Below the pieces are notes generated by a model. That model saw nothing but the letters and a program-made list of their open reading frames with translations. It searched no databases and had not been told where the DNA came from. DNA of 64,000 bases from Pseudomonas sp. BSw22131 (lineage in GTDB: Bacteria; Pseudomonadota; Gammaproteobacteria; Pseudomonadales; Pseudomonadaceae). A program made the translations under genes and the position numbers. This document shows positions 22,297 to 31,000 of this stretch, in pieces (within the stretch, counting starts at the first letter, position 1; the number at the start of each line of letters is the position of its first letter). The stretch covers positions 1-64,000 of the forward strand of contig NZ_CP113949.1 in assembly GCF_026810445.1 (NCBI RefSeq), in the 5' to 3' direction.

Positions 22297-23928
22297 TCAT
22301 TGCCCGCCATCATCCCACGGCTCGTAGCGCCAACCTGTTGGTTGCCAGATGAACTGGTGCGTCAATTCCAAGGCCTGCAGAAAATCAGGATCGTGAGCAC
22401 TCACTATGAGCGCGCCTTTGAATTGTCCGAGCAACTGCTCGACTGCTTCCAAGGCCGCGATGTCGAGATGGTTGTTCACTTCGTCGAGCAGCAACAGTTG
22501 CGTCTGTTCGGGGCCGCCTGCCAGCCAGGCGAGCGTTGCGCGCAGGCGCTCGCCACCACTGAGCCGACCGAATGGCGTAGCCATCTGCCGAGCGTCGAGC
22601 CCGGCGTTGGCGAAGACCTGGCGAAAGCGGCCCTCCTCGACAGTGCCCAGCTCATTGCGTAGCACCTGCTCGATACTGTGCTCGGGGTCGAAGGTTTGAG
22701 CGTGCTGGTCGATCAGGTGAGTGCGTAAGATATGCCGGGCGATGCCGCTGGCGGGCGCCAGTTGCCCGGCTATCACCTCCAGCAGGGTTGATTTTCCGCA
22801 GCCGTTCGGCCCGATCACCGCGACTCGCATCGGGCCGTGCAGGGTGAGATCGATGAAGCGGCTGTCGGGGGGGCCGTAGGGGAGCTCGCAGTGTTCGAGC
22901 GTGACCACTTGGGTCGCGTTGGCGACCAGGCCGGTCGGGGCGAGCAGTTGGCTTGGGCGTACCGGCTCGACGTTCGCATTGGCCTGGTCGACCCGCTCTC
23001 GCGCCATTTGGCTCAGACGCGCCTGCTGGATGCGCTGATGGCCGCTGTGCTGCTCGGCGCGCTCTGCCTGCGCATTGGCGACGATGGCCGGGGTGCCTGT
23101 GGCACGCGCCACCTTACGACCATGACTGGCACTTTGCACTTCGCGCTGGCGGGCCATGGTGATCTGCTGCTCGACGCTGTCGCGTGCCGCGCGTGCCCTG
23201 ACCAGTGCAGCCTGGGCGTTGTCCTGCTCGGCCTGGCGTTGCTCGCGATAGTTGTCGTAGCCGCCGCTGTATTGAACCAGCGCGTCGCTGCGAAGCTCGA
23301 GGATACGATCGGCATGTTCCAGCAGCGCCCGGTCGTGGGAGATGACAATGCGGGTTTCCTTGCCTTGGCGCAGCTCTTTGCTCAACTGCTCGCGGGCCTG
23401 GCGATCCAGATGGTTGGTGGGCTCGTCGAGTATCAATACCCGCGCGCCGCCGAGGCGCAGACCGGCGAGCATCAGGCGTACAGTCTCGCCTCCGCTCAAG
23501 GCCTCGCTTGCGCGATCAAGCGGCAGATGGGCTAGGCCCAAGCGCGTCAGACAGGCGTGGATATCGCCCGGCAGGTTCCAGCGGTCGTCGATCAGGTCGA
23601 ACAGCGCTGGGTCGCAGGCGCCCGCCTCGACCTCTGCCAAGGCCTGCAAAGCGTTATGTACCCCCAGCAGGTCGGCAACGGTCCCGCCGATAGGCCCGAG
23701 CCATTGCGGCAAATAACCGACACTGCCAGCACACTGGACGCTGCCTTCGCTCGCGGTCAGGCGACCCGCCATGATCTGCGCCAACATCGATTTGCCGCTG
23801 CCGTTGGGCCCGACGATGCCGGTGAACTGCCTGGAGAACGTTGCGTTGAGCCCCGAGAACAGCGGCCTGCCGTCTGGCAGGCGCAAGGTCAGGTCTTTGA
23901 TGATCAAGGTGGCGTTGTCGCTACTCAT
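22297..23928 (-). CDS. ABC-F family ATPase, probable ribosomal-protection self-resistance protein
   Basis: The 543-residue soluble protein has two ABC domains and no membrane segments. Domain 1 has Walker A GPNGSGKS (about 39-46), signature LSGGE (about 164) and Walker B VLILDEPTNHLD. Domain 2 has GPNGCGKS (about 374), LSGGE and LLLLDEVNNHLD. The charged helical linker (about 230-330) is the segment that reaches the peptidyl-transferase centre in antibiotic-resistance ABC-F proteins. The signature glutamate of the second Walker B is present (DEV). It is the last gene of the biosynthetic operon, overlapping the MFS gene by 8 bases. Because lankacidins bind the peptidyl-transferase centre, a self-protection role is inferred; a housekeeping translation factor is less likely in this place. 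Confidence 0.85.
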   Translation of the reverse strand: MSSDNATLIIKDLTLRLPDGRPLFSGLNATFSRQFTGIVGPNGSGKSMLAQIMAGRLTASEGSVQCAGSVGYLPQWLGPIGGTVADLLGVHNALQALAEVEAGACDPALFDLIDDRWNLPGDIHACLTRLGLAHLPLDRASEALSGGETVRLMLAGLRLGGARVLILDEPTNHLDRQAREQLSKELRQGKETRIVISHDRALLEHADRILELRSDALVQYSGGYDNYREQRQAEQDNAQAALVRARAARDSVEQQITMARQREVQSASHGRKVARATGTPAIVANAQAERAEQHSGHQRIQQARLSQMARERVDQANANVEPVRPSQLLAPTGLVANATQVVTLEHCELPYGPPDSRFIDLTLHGPMRVAVIGPNGCGKSTLLEVIAGQLAPASGIARHILRTHLIDQHAQTFDPEHSIEQVLRNELGTVEEGRFRQVFANAGLDARQMATPFGRLSGGERLRATLAWLAGGPEQTQLLLLDEVNNHLDIAALEAVEQLLGQFKGALIVSAHDPDFLQALELTHQFIWQPTGWRYEPWDDGGQ

Positions 23929-25150
23929 CTCGATCTCTTCCCAAAACCAGGATGACCCAGCTCAGGGCCAGCGCAGCCACGCTCAACGAGGCCAGCAGCA
24001 GATTGCCCCAGACGCCGATTATCCCGCCCAGCAACGCCGTGACGGCTGCGGCGCCAGCAGCCAGTGAAGCGGCGATACCCAGCACCGTGCCACGCAGGCT
24101 TGACTGCTCGCATGCCAAGGCATGCCCGATCAAGGCAGTGTAGGCCACCCCATAGGCGATCGCGGCAAGCGCACCGAAAACCAGGGCAAGCGAGTTGTCG
24201 AGCGTGGCCGCTAGCAATGCGCAGCTTACCACCAGCACGGGGATGGCAGCGCGCGCGATCTGTGGCGCTGGATACCGGGTTTGCAAGGCTCCGGCCACCC
24301 AGATGAAGGCGATGCACATGCCGATCCCGACCACTGTTAGCAGTAGGCTGATGCTGCCTACGGTCTGGCTCTGGCGTGCGAGCATCCAGGGCAAGTACTG
24401 GTAGAAGAGATTCCAGCCGATTTGCAGCCAGAGCAGTGCAAACAATGGTCTGCGCGTGGCTGGCGAGGTGAAGCCGTTCAAGACCTGTCTGATCAGCGAT
24501 GGGCCCGTTGTTGCAGCCGGAGCTGGGGTAGAGGGCAGCAAGAAGGTCATCAACAGGCACAGCACGCTGAGGGTCAGCGCGACCTGCAAGGGCAGGAGCA
24601 GGCTTGCTCTCGGTGTATGAGCTGCTAGCAGGATGCCCGTGAGCGCAGGACCGGTGAAAAACCCCGCAGTCATGGCAAACATTACCCAGCCAATGCGTTT
24701 CATTGCGCTGTCGGGGGTCTGGACCAGCATGGCCTGTGCTACCGGGACGCTACCGGCGAAGGTGCCTCCCAGCAAGCGCCCGGCGATCAGCAAGCCCACG
24801 CTGCCCACGCTCACGGCCCAAGTGCTCAGGGCATACCCGGCGACCGACCCTGTCACCGCAAGCAGAAGCGTTGGGCGCCGCCCGATGCGGTCTGAAAGCG
24901 CACCCAGCAGAGGCGCGCCCACCATCATCGCAAAGGCGTAGCCTGCCAACAGCACGCCGTAGAGCCAGGCGGTCCGAGCGGCAGTAGGTGCGCTGCCGAA
25001 AACCACCCCCGCAGGGTCGCCCGGGTCGAGCAGCATCGGTAGCATCGGCAGCAGCAATGCCGTGCCCAGGCCGTCGATGAAAATGATCATCAGCAGGATC
25101 AAGGGCGCGGCCTTGGCAGTGGCGGGTGTCTGCGAGAGAACGGCGGTCAT
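23921..25150 (-). CDS. MFS drug/proton antiporter (DHA1-type), probable product exporter
   Basis: The 409 residues form about 12 transmembrane helices. Motif A is present in the loop between helices 2 and 3 (GALSDRIGRRPTLL, about 82-95), with the N-terminal helix IIFIDGLGTALLLPMLPMLL. The gene lies in the biosynthetic operon, 58 bases after the isochorismatase-like gene and overlapping the ABC-F gene. Export of the polyketide product is inferred from context. An efflux gene is also found in the Streptomyces lankacidin cluster, as I recall. Confidence 0.85.
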   Translation of the reverse strand: MTAVLSQTPATAKAAPLILLMIIFIDGLGTALLLPMLPMLLDPGDPAGVVFGSAPTAARTAWLYGVLLAGYAFAMMVGAPLLGALSDRIGRRPTLLLAVTGSVAGYALSTWAVSVGSVGLLIAGRLLGGTFAGSVPVAQAMLVQTPDSAMKRIGWVMFAMTAGFFTGPALTGILLAAHTPRASLLLPLQVALTLSVLCLLMTFLLPSTPAPAATTGPSLIRQVLNGFTSPATRRPLFALLWLQIGWNLFYQYLPWMLARQSQTVGSISLLLTVVGIGMCIAFIWVAGALQTRYPAPQIARAAIPVLVVSCALLAATLDNSLALVFGALAAIAYGVAYTALIGHALACEQSSLRGTVLGIAASLAAGAAAVTALLGGIIGVWGNLLLASLSVAALALSWVILVLGRDRDE

Positions 25151-25208
25151 GGCTGGCTCCTTGCGAAAAAGGTGCGAGTGGGCATGGTGTCAGGTGCGGC
25201 AATCCGAG

Positions 25209-25790
25209 TCATTCGCCGTAGGTCCTCAGGTAGCGGCCATCGAGAAAGCGTTGGCTAAGCGCCAGGTAATCGCATCGCTCCGACTGCGCCATGGTTTCGA
25301 AGAACAACATCTCGCGGGTGATCAGTTCCACACCGTTGCGTGACATGCGCGAGAGCGCGACCTCGTGATCCAGGACGCTGCGGGACGCCACTGCGTCTAC
25401 CACAACCGAAACCTGGTCACCGCGTGCGCGTAGCGCCAGTGCCGATTGCAGGATACACACGTGGGTTTCCACACCCGCGAAAATCCAGTGATTGCCGGGC
25501 GTAGCGGTACGGAAGATGTCGATCCCCCGTTCATCGAGCACATTGAAGTGGCATTTGGAGAATGTTGTGCAAACACCTGCTGCCTTGCGTAGTCGTGCTG
25601 GCAGCGCGCCCAGCTTTTCATGGCAGACTAGAGCAACGGGCAGCTCGATTTCCTGGGCAAGCTCCGCCAGCCAGCAGCAATGCTCCAGCACGCGGCTAGC
25701 GTCCTGGATCATGGGCAGAAGATCGACTTGCATGTTGTTGATGATCAGGGTTTTTTTGCCATGGGCACGGGAAGGGATCGAAGATGTCAT
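25209..25790 (-). CDS. Isochorismatase-like cysteine hydrolase homologue (LkcH-like)
   Basis: The 193-residue protein has the isochorismatase-like alpha/beta fold: a first strand IINNMQ, Lys79 (FSKCHFN) and the nucleophile Cys112 in the motif GVETHVCILQSALALRARG. The first-strand acidic residue of the usual Asp-Lys-Cys triad is Asn19 here, so hydrolase chemistry may be altered or lost. It lies 7 bases after the FAD enzyme gene. An isochorismatase-like gene (lkcH) sits in the Streptomyces rochei lankacidin cluster, which supports the cluster assignment; its chemical role is not known to me. Confidence 0.8.
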   Translation of the reverse strand: MTSSIPSRAHGKKTLIINNMQVDLLPMIQDASRVLEHCCWLAELAQEIELPVALVCHEKLGALPARLRKAAGVCTTFSKCHFNVLDERGIDIFRTATPGNHWIFAGVETHVCILQSALALRARGDQVSVVVDAVASRSVLDHEVALSRMSRNGVELITREMLFFETMAQSERCDYLALSQRFLDGRYLRTYGE

Positions 25791-25797
25791 GCAAGCC

Positions 25798-27201
25798 TCA
25801 TTGCAAGTAATGGCGCATCACGCGCGGTGCGAGACGCTCGACGGCGCCCATTTTTTCGGCGATGCGCAGCAGGCGCTGGTCCAGTTGGCGTATCAGTTTC
25901 CCGGACGCCGATTCAACGCCCATCAGGTCCTTGACCAGCTCGAACTGGATGCGTGCACTGGCATTGCTGCCTTGGTCCACTGACGCGCCGAAACGCTGGG
26001 CCAGCACCAGACCTGAGGTCAGGGCGCCTTCATGGCCGCCATAGGAGAAGTCGGTTCCGCAGTACCAGATTCGTTCACGGCCCTGGATCGCCCTTATCAG
26101 GGAGCGCCGATGCAGGTCGAGTGGTCGCAGCTTGGGCAGCTTCCACTGCTTGCGCAGGATGACCTTGGATGGGTCCAGCACCATCTTCGGGTCGAACGTC
26201 ACGTAAAGCGGCGTGGATGAGGGCTCGAAGTGGGTGACTACTCGGGTCAGGGTCCCCCAGGCATGGTTCGCCTCGGCCGGTGCGTCTGCGGCTTTGACGA
26301 AGACGCAGTAACTGTCGGGCGAGCCGTGGGCGACCGCTGCGCCGTCACTGTGCAGGATGGCTTCGACCGGAACATATTCGTACGCCCCGAGCAGGGTTGT
26401 CTGTTCGGGCGTGGGCGTCTCGATCAGGCGCAGCGCCTGATCGGCGTGGGTCGCCAGTACTACCTGGTCGAAATCCTGTGATCCTGCGAGTGTGCTGACC
26501 TCCACGCCCCGCCCGTGTGGACGGACAGCCGTCACTGGGGTATTCAGGCGCACCCGCGGGCCGAGCACGCGATGCATGATTTTCAGGTATCCATCGATCC
26601 CGCCTGTGGCTTTGCGCCAGTAGGCGGGCGAGAAGAACGACAGCAGGTTCATGCTGAAGGAGACCGCGCAGTACACCAGGCTGTAGTCCAGTGAGGGACC
26701 ATTGCATCCGGAGTACACGGTCAACAGCGGGAGCAAGGCTTGGTGGACAAAGCTGGAGTCGTAGCCCCGCTCCCTGACGAAATCCCCCACCGACCAGCTC
26801 TTGTAGCGTTCCTGGTGGAGGCTGACCTCAACCATGTCCTGATGAAACCGATCGAATGCCTGTCGCAGCGCCGGACTCAATGCTTTGCCGGTGTGCTGGT
26901 TGCTCCATAGCTCGGAGGCGTCGGGGTCCAGGCAACTGAATGACAAGGGCGCGACGAAGGTTCCCACATCGAGCGCCTTGAGATGCGCCATCAAATTGGG
27001 TGCGAGCCGCTCCGTGAAATATTCGACACCCATGTCGGCATGGATTAGCTTGCCCTCATGTATCAGGGTGTGGGTGAAAGCGTGGCCACCCAACTGCTCG
27101 CCCGCCTCGAACAGGGTGACCTGGTGCAGCGCGGCGAGATGCCAGGCAAGCGTCGCGCCTGCGGTCCCGCCACCAACGATAGCGATTCGTTGTGGTTTCA
27201 T
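25798..27201 (-). CDS. FAD-dependent amine-oxidase-like enzyme, candidate LkcE-type amide oxidase/macrocyclase
   Basis: The 467 residues begin with a dinucleotide-binding motif GGGTAGATLAWHL (about 10-22) followed by the FAD-contacting EAGEQLGGHA. They end with the C-terminal FAD motif around YCGTDFSYGGHEGALTSGL (about 385-403). The fold is that of NAD(P)/FAD oxidoreductases of the amine-oxidase/phytoene-desaturase group. It overlaps the acyltransferase gene by four bases (ATGA). In lankacidin biosynthesis the FAD enzyme LkcE oxidises the glycine-derived amide to an acyl imine and closes the ring by a Mannich reaction. A protein of this class inside an otherwise matching cluster is therefore the likely ring-closing enzyme. 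Sequence-level orthology to LkcE could not be tested. Confidence 0.75.
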   Translation of the reverse strand: MKPQRIAIVGGGTAGATLAWHLAALHQVTLFEAGEQLGGHAFTHTLIHEGKLIHADMGVEYFTERLAPNLMAHLKALDVGTFVAPLSFSCLDPDASELWSNQHTGKALSPALRQAFDRFHQDMVEVSLHQERYKSWSVGDFVRERGYDSSFVHQALLPLLTVYSGCNGPSLDYSLVYCAVSFSMNLLSFFSPAYWRKATGGIDGYLKIMHRVLGPRVRLNTPVTAVRPHGRGVEVSTLAGSQDFDQVVLATHADQALRLIETPTPEQTTLLGAYEYVPVEAILHSDGAAVAHGSPDSYCVFVKAADAPAEANHAWGTLTRVVTHFEPSSTPLYVTFDPKMVLDPSKVILRKQWKLPKLRPLDLHRRSLIRAIQGRERIWYCGTDFSYGGHEGALTSGLVLAQRFGASVDQGSNASARIQFELVKDLMGVESASGKLIRQLDQRLLRIAEKMGAVERLAPRVMRHYLQ

Positions 27202-28085
27202 CGCGATGCCTCTTTCGATTGGTGATGGGCGTCTATGGCAGCGATAAGGCGCGTAAGTACCTGGCCTGGGCCCGGCTCGATGAAGTCGAGCAGTGAATAA
27301 CGTTGCCTCAGCACTTGGATTGTCTGCAGCCAGCGCACCGGGCTGGTCAGCTGGAAAACGATTTCTTCGAGCAGATGGGTGTCAGGTACCGGTCCGCCAT
27401 GGGTGGTGGAAATCAATGGACAGGTCCCGGGGCTGAAAGTCACCCGCTCCACATAGCGACTCAGGGCTATGCGTGCGGTTTCCATGTACCGGGAATGAAA
27501 CGCCCCGCTGACATTCAGCTGCACCGCGCGCAGGCCGCGTTGTTGAAGGTCGTGTGCTGCGCGCTCGATGGCCTGGCTCGGACCGCTGAGCACGGTTTGC
27601 TCCGGCCCGTTCACGTTGGCAATGTCGAGACTGTCCAGTCCCTGTTCGAGCAGGCAGGCCTCCAGGCCCTGGGCGTCGATGCCCATCACCGCAAGCATCG
27701 CCCCGTCCCCGGCAGCCTTCATCAGCTGGCCACGCTCGATCACCAGTTTCAAGGTGTCTGCGAAACCGAGCCGGCCGCTGGCGTGGATGGCGCCGAACAG
27801 CCCCAGGCTGTGGCCAAGCATCAGGTCGGCTCGATCTATATCGCGGTCCTGGCGCATTGCCTCGAAGCTCATCGCGCTGACGACGAATACGGCAGGCTGC
27901 GTGAAAGCGGTGTCGGCAAGTCTGCCGGCATCTTCGAGCAACTCGGCTAGCCGCAGGCCCAGCAGTGTCTCAGCGATTTCGGTCATCTCGCGGAACCTGG
28001 GCAGAAGCTCCAGCCCCATTCCAGGAAATTGCGAGCCTTGGCCAGGAAAGACGATTGCCAGCGCGCCAGGTCGTTCAAAGTTCAT
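27198..28085 (-). CDS. Free-standing malonyl-CoA acyltransferase (trans-AT)
   Basis: The 295-residue protein has the acyltransferase motif FPGQGSQFPGMG (about residues 13-24) and the active-site GHSLG (about 93-97, catalytic Ser). The four synthase proteins contain no AT domain, so this enzyme must load their ACPs in trans, most likely with malonyl units. The ATG at 28085 (MNFERPGALAIVFPGQG) is chosen over an upstream in-frame ATG at 28136 because it gives the family N-terminus; it overlaps the preceding synthase gene by 11 bases. It corresponds in role to LkcD of the lankacidin pathway. Confidence 0.93.
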   Translation of the reverse strand: MNFERPGALAIVFPGQGSQFPGMGLELLPRFREMTEIAETLLGLRLAELLEDAGRLADTAFTQPAVFVVSAMSFEAMRQDRDIDRADLMLGHSLGLFGAIHASGRLGFADTLKLVIERGQLMKAAGDGAMLAVMGIDAQGLEACLLEQGLDSLDIANVNGPEQTVLSGPSQAIERAAHDLQQRGLRAVQLNVSGAFHSRYMETARIALSRYVERVTFSPGTCPLISTTHGGPVPDTHLLEEIVFQLTSPVRWLQTIQVLRQRYSLLDFIEPGPGQVLTRLIAAIDAHHQSKEASR

Positions 28086-31000
28086 GCAGCACCACCTTCG
28101 GGCGTGCCGCAGGCTTTTGCCCGCGCGCCACATCATGGGTTGGGTTCAGTGAAACCAAGCCTTGGATACGCAGGACCGGACTCATGTCCTGAGCAAGAAA
28201 CTCGAAATCGTGGGTCACGCTCCGGGCGGTTTTTTCGCGTCGCTGGCAGCGCACGTAGGCAATCGCCGCATGAGTGGACAGCCGCTCGACCCTCTCGGCC
28301 ATCCAGGGTACCCAGGCCGGACCTGCCTCCCCGTCGTCGAGCAGTAGCGCGGTCTGCAGACCGGCGTCGATGATTGCGGGCGACAGTGGCAAAGCGAAGC
28401 TGCGCGCGGGCAGCACACTCGCCTGCACCTTGTCGTCTCCAACACAGGCCCAGCGCAGCAGGCGCAGTGAGTCACCGTAGCAATAGCCCATGCGTGCGAA
28501 CTTCTGGTAGATCGCTGTGCGCTGCAGGTAATGGCCCGAGTCCAGCGTCCAAGGCTGCTGCTGGTCGTGGCTGTGCTGCTCCAGAGTGGAGGCGCTGGCG
28601 ACAGTAGTGTTGGCGATGGTCACTGCAAACCTATCCGCTGTCTGCTCCGTGCCGACGCATTCAAACGACTGGGCGCGGGCCTCGAATCGCACATCCATCA
28701 GTCCAGCGGTTGAAGTGTCAGCCAGCAGGCGTGCCAAGTAGTAGCCTGCCGGTACTATCGCCTGTCCGTCGATGTTGTGGTCGGCCAGCAGCGTGTCAAG
28801 GCTTTCGAAACCCGACTCCCGAGCCTGCACCCAGAGTGGCGTGCCGTCGAAGCAATATTCCGGCAGCTCGAGCGGTTCATCGGCTGCGAACAGGGCGTGC
28901 CAATCTGGCAGTGCACCACCCAGATAAGCCAGGCGAACGCTGTCCAAGTCCAGGTCCATGTCTTGCTGCTGGCCCGGCATGCGCATCGAGTTCATCGCGT
29001 TTGCATCACAACCCGCCACTGCAGTGCTTTCACCGTTACCACGCAGGTCTGCCAACGATAGCGCCAACTGGCGGCGCAGATCCTGCGTCGAGTCGCTGCA
29101 CACGGCTAGGCGGTGGCGTAGGTGATCACGCTGGTGGGCAAGGCTGGAGGCCAGGCGTGGCAGAGGCACATCGTTTTGCTCCAACCATTGCAATAGCGCG
29201 ATACGAGAGGCATCCAGTGCCTGAACACTATGGGCCGACAGCATGATCAGCTGTCTCACCGATGTCGGATGTCTCGCCGGCCTCGAGGTCTGGATCGCAG
29301 AGCTCAGCAGCACGTGTGCGTTGGCACCTCCTGCGCCAAAGGACGACAACGCCGCGCGATAGGGTTGGTTATCGCGTACAGGCCATGGCCTGGCATGGCG
29401 ATTGACCATCAGCCCGGTCGCCTGTGGCTCCAGTAATGGATTGGCCGGGTATGCATGCAGCGACGGGAGCAGTGTGCGATGACGCATCTGCAGCAGGATC
29501 TTCACTGCACCCGCCAGTCCGGCTGCCGACTCCAGGTGGCCGATGTGGCCCTTTATCGAGCCGATCGGCAGACGCGAGGTCTCTGTGCGTCCCTCGCCAA
29601 GCACCGCCGCCAGGCTCTTGAACTCGATCGGATCGCCGAGCGCGGTGCCGGTGCCGTGAGCCTCGACGTAGTCCAGTTGCGTCGGAGCCCACTTGGCCTT
29701 GTCCAAGGCCTCGCGAATCAGGCGGGACTGCGCCTGCGGGTTGGGTGCGCTGTAGCCGTTGGATTTGCCTCCGGCATTTAGTGCCGAGGCTTCTATCACC
29801 CCGTACAACGGATCCTCATCCGCCAGAGCCCGGTCGAGCGGTTTGAGCAGCATGGCGCACACCCCTTCGCCGTCGACGAAACCACCGGCGCCCTCGCCGA
29901 ACGGTCGGCATACGCCCTCTAGCGAGAGCATGTGCAAGCGGCACAAGTCGTCGTACTGTCGAGGGTGTGCGATCACGTTCACGCCTCCGACCAGAGCCAT
30001 GTCGCAGTCGCCCAGGCGCAACGCATTCACCGCAGTGTGCAGAGCGGTCAAGGAGGCAGAGCATGCGGTATCGACCGCCATGCTCGGACCGTGCAGATCA
30101 AAGTGGTATGACACCCGATTGGCGATCGACCAATGCAGTGATGTCGGCCTGGGGCTGTCGCTGTCTATAGGTGTCAGGTTGGCATAGCCGGTATTCATCA
30201 CGCCGACGTACACCCCGGTTCGGCTGCCCTTGAGTCGCGATGCCGGATGAGCACCATGCAGAAATGTCTGGTACGCGGTCTCCAGGAACAACCGTTCTTG
30301 GGGATCCATCAGGGTTGCGTCCATTGGTGTGATGTTGAAGAACCCGTGATCGAACCTGTCGACGTCACTGAGAAATGCACCGACACCAGCATAGGTCGAC
30401 GTTTGCATGTGCTCCCGGGGCCAGCGTGCGGGAGGTACCGGACTGCTCAGAGGCACGTCCTGCAGCAGTCGCTCCCAGAGCTGTGCGGTGTCCTCTGCAC
30501 CCGGGAAACGTCCGCGGTAGCCGATGATGGCGATCGCTTGCGCCTGCGCTGGTTGATCGGTGCGCAGGTCAGCAGGCTGTGGTCGTTGCCCGGTCGTGGC
30601 GTGTGCATGACCCGCAGCTGTTGCCTTGGCTTGCGCGATCGTGGCGTGCAGGCCCAGATGACCGGCCAGTTGCGCGATGCTTGGGTATTCGAACAGCAAG
30701 GTCGCGGGCAGATAGCCGTAACGAGCCTGCAACGGCTTGATCAACTCCAGGCTGATCAGCGAGTCGATGCCGTAGCTGGCGAATGCAGCGTCATCGTCGA
30801 GTTCGTCGAGGGACATGTGCATGACCTTGGCGATGCTTTCACGCACGAAGTGCAGAGTGTCGGACTCCCCACCAGGCTGCGCGGCGGGTGCAGCGGGTGC
30901 AGCGGGTGCAGGGGCGCTGCTGTCCACAACCTTGAAGGCTTCTGGGTGGCACTGCTCCAGATAGCCCGCCAGGTCGGCGAGGGTGGGGTATTCGAAGAAC

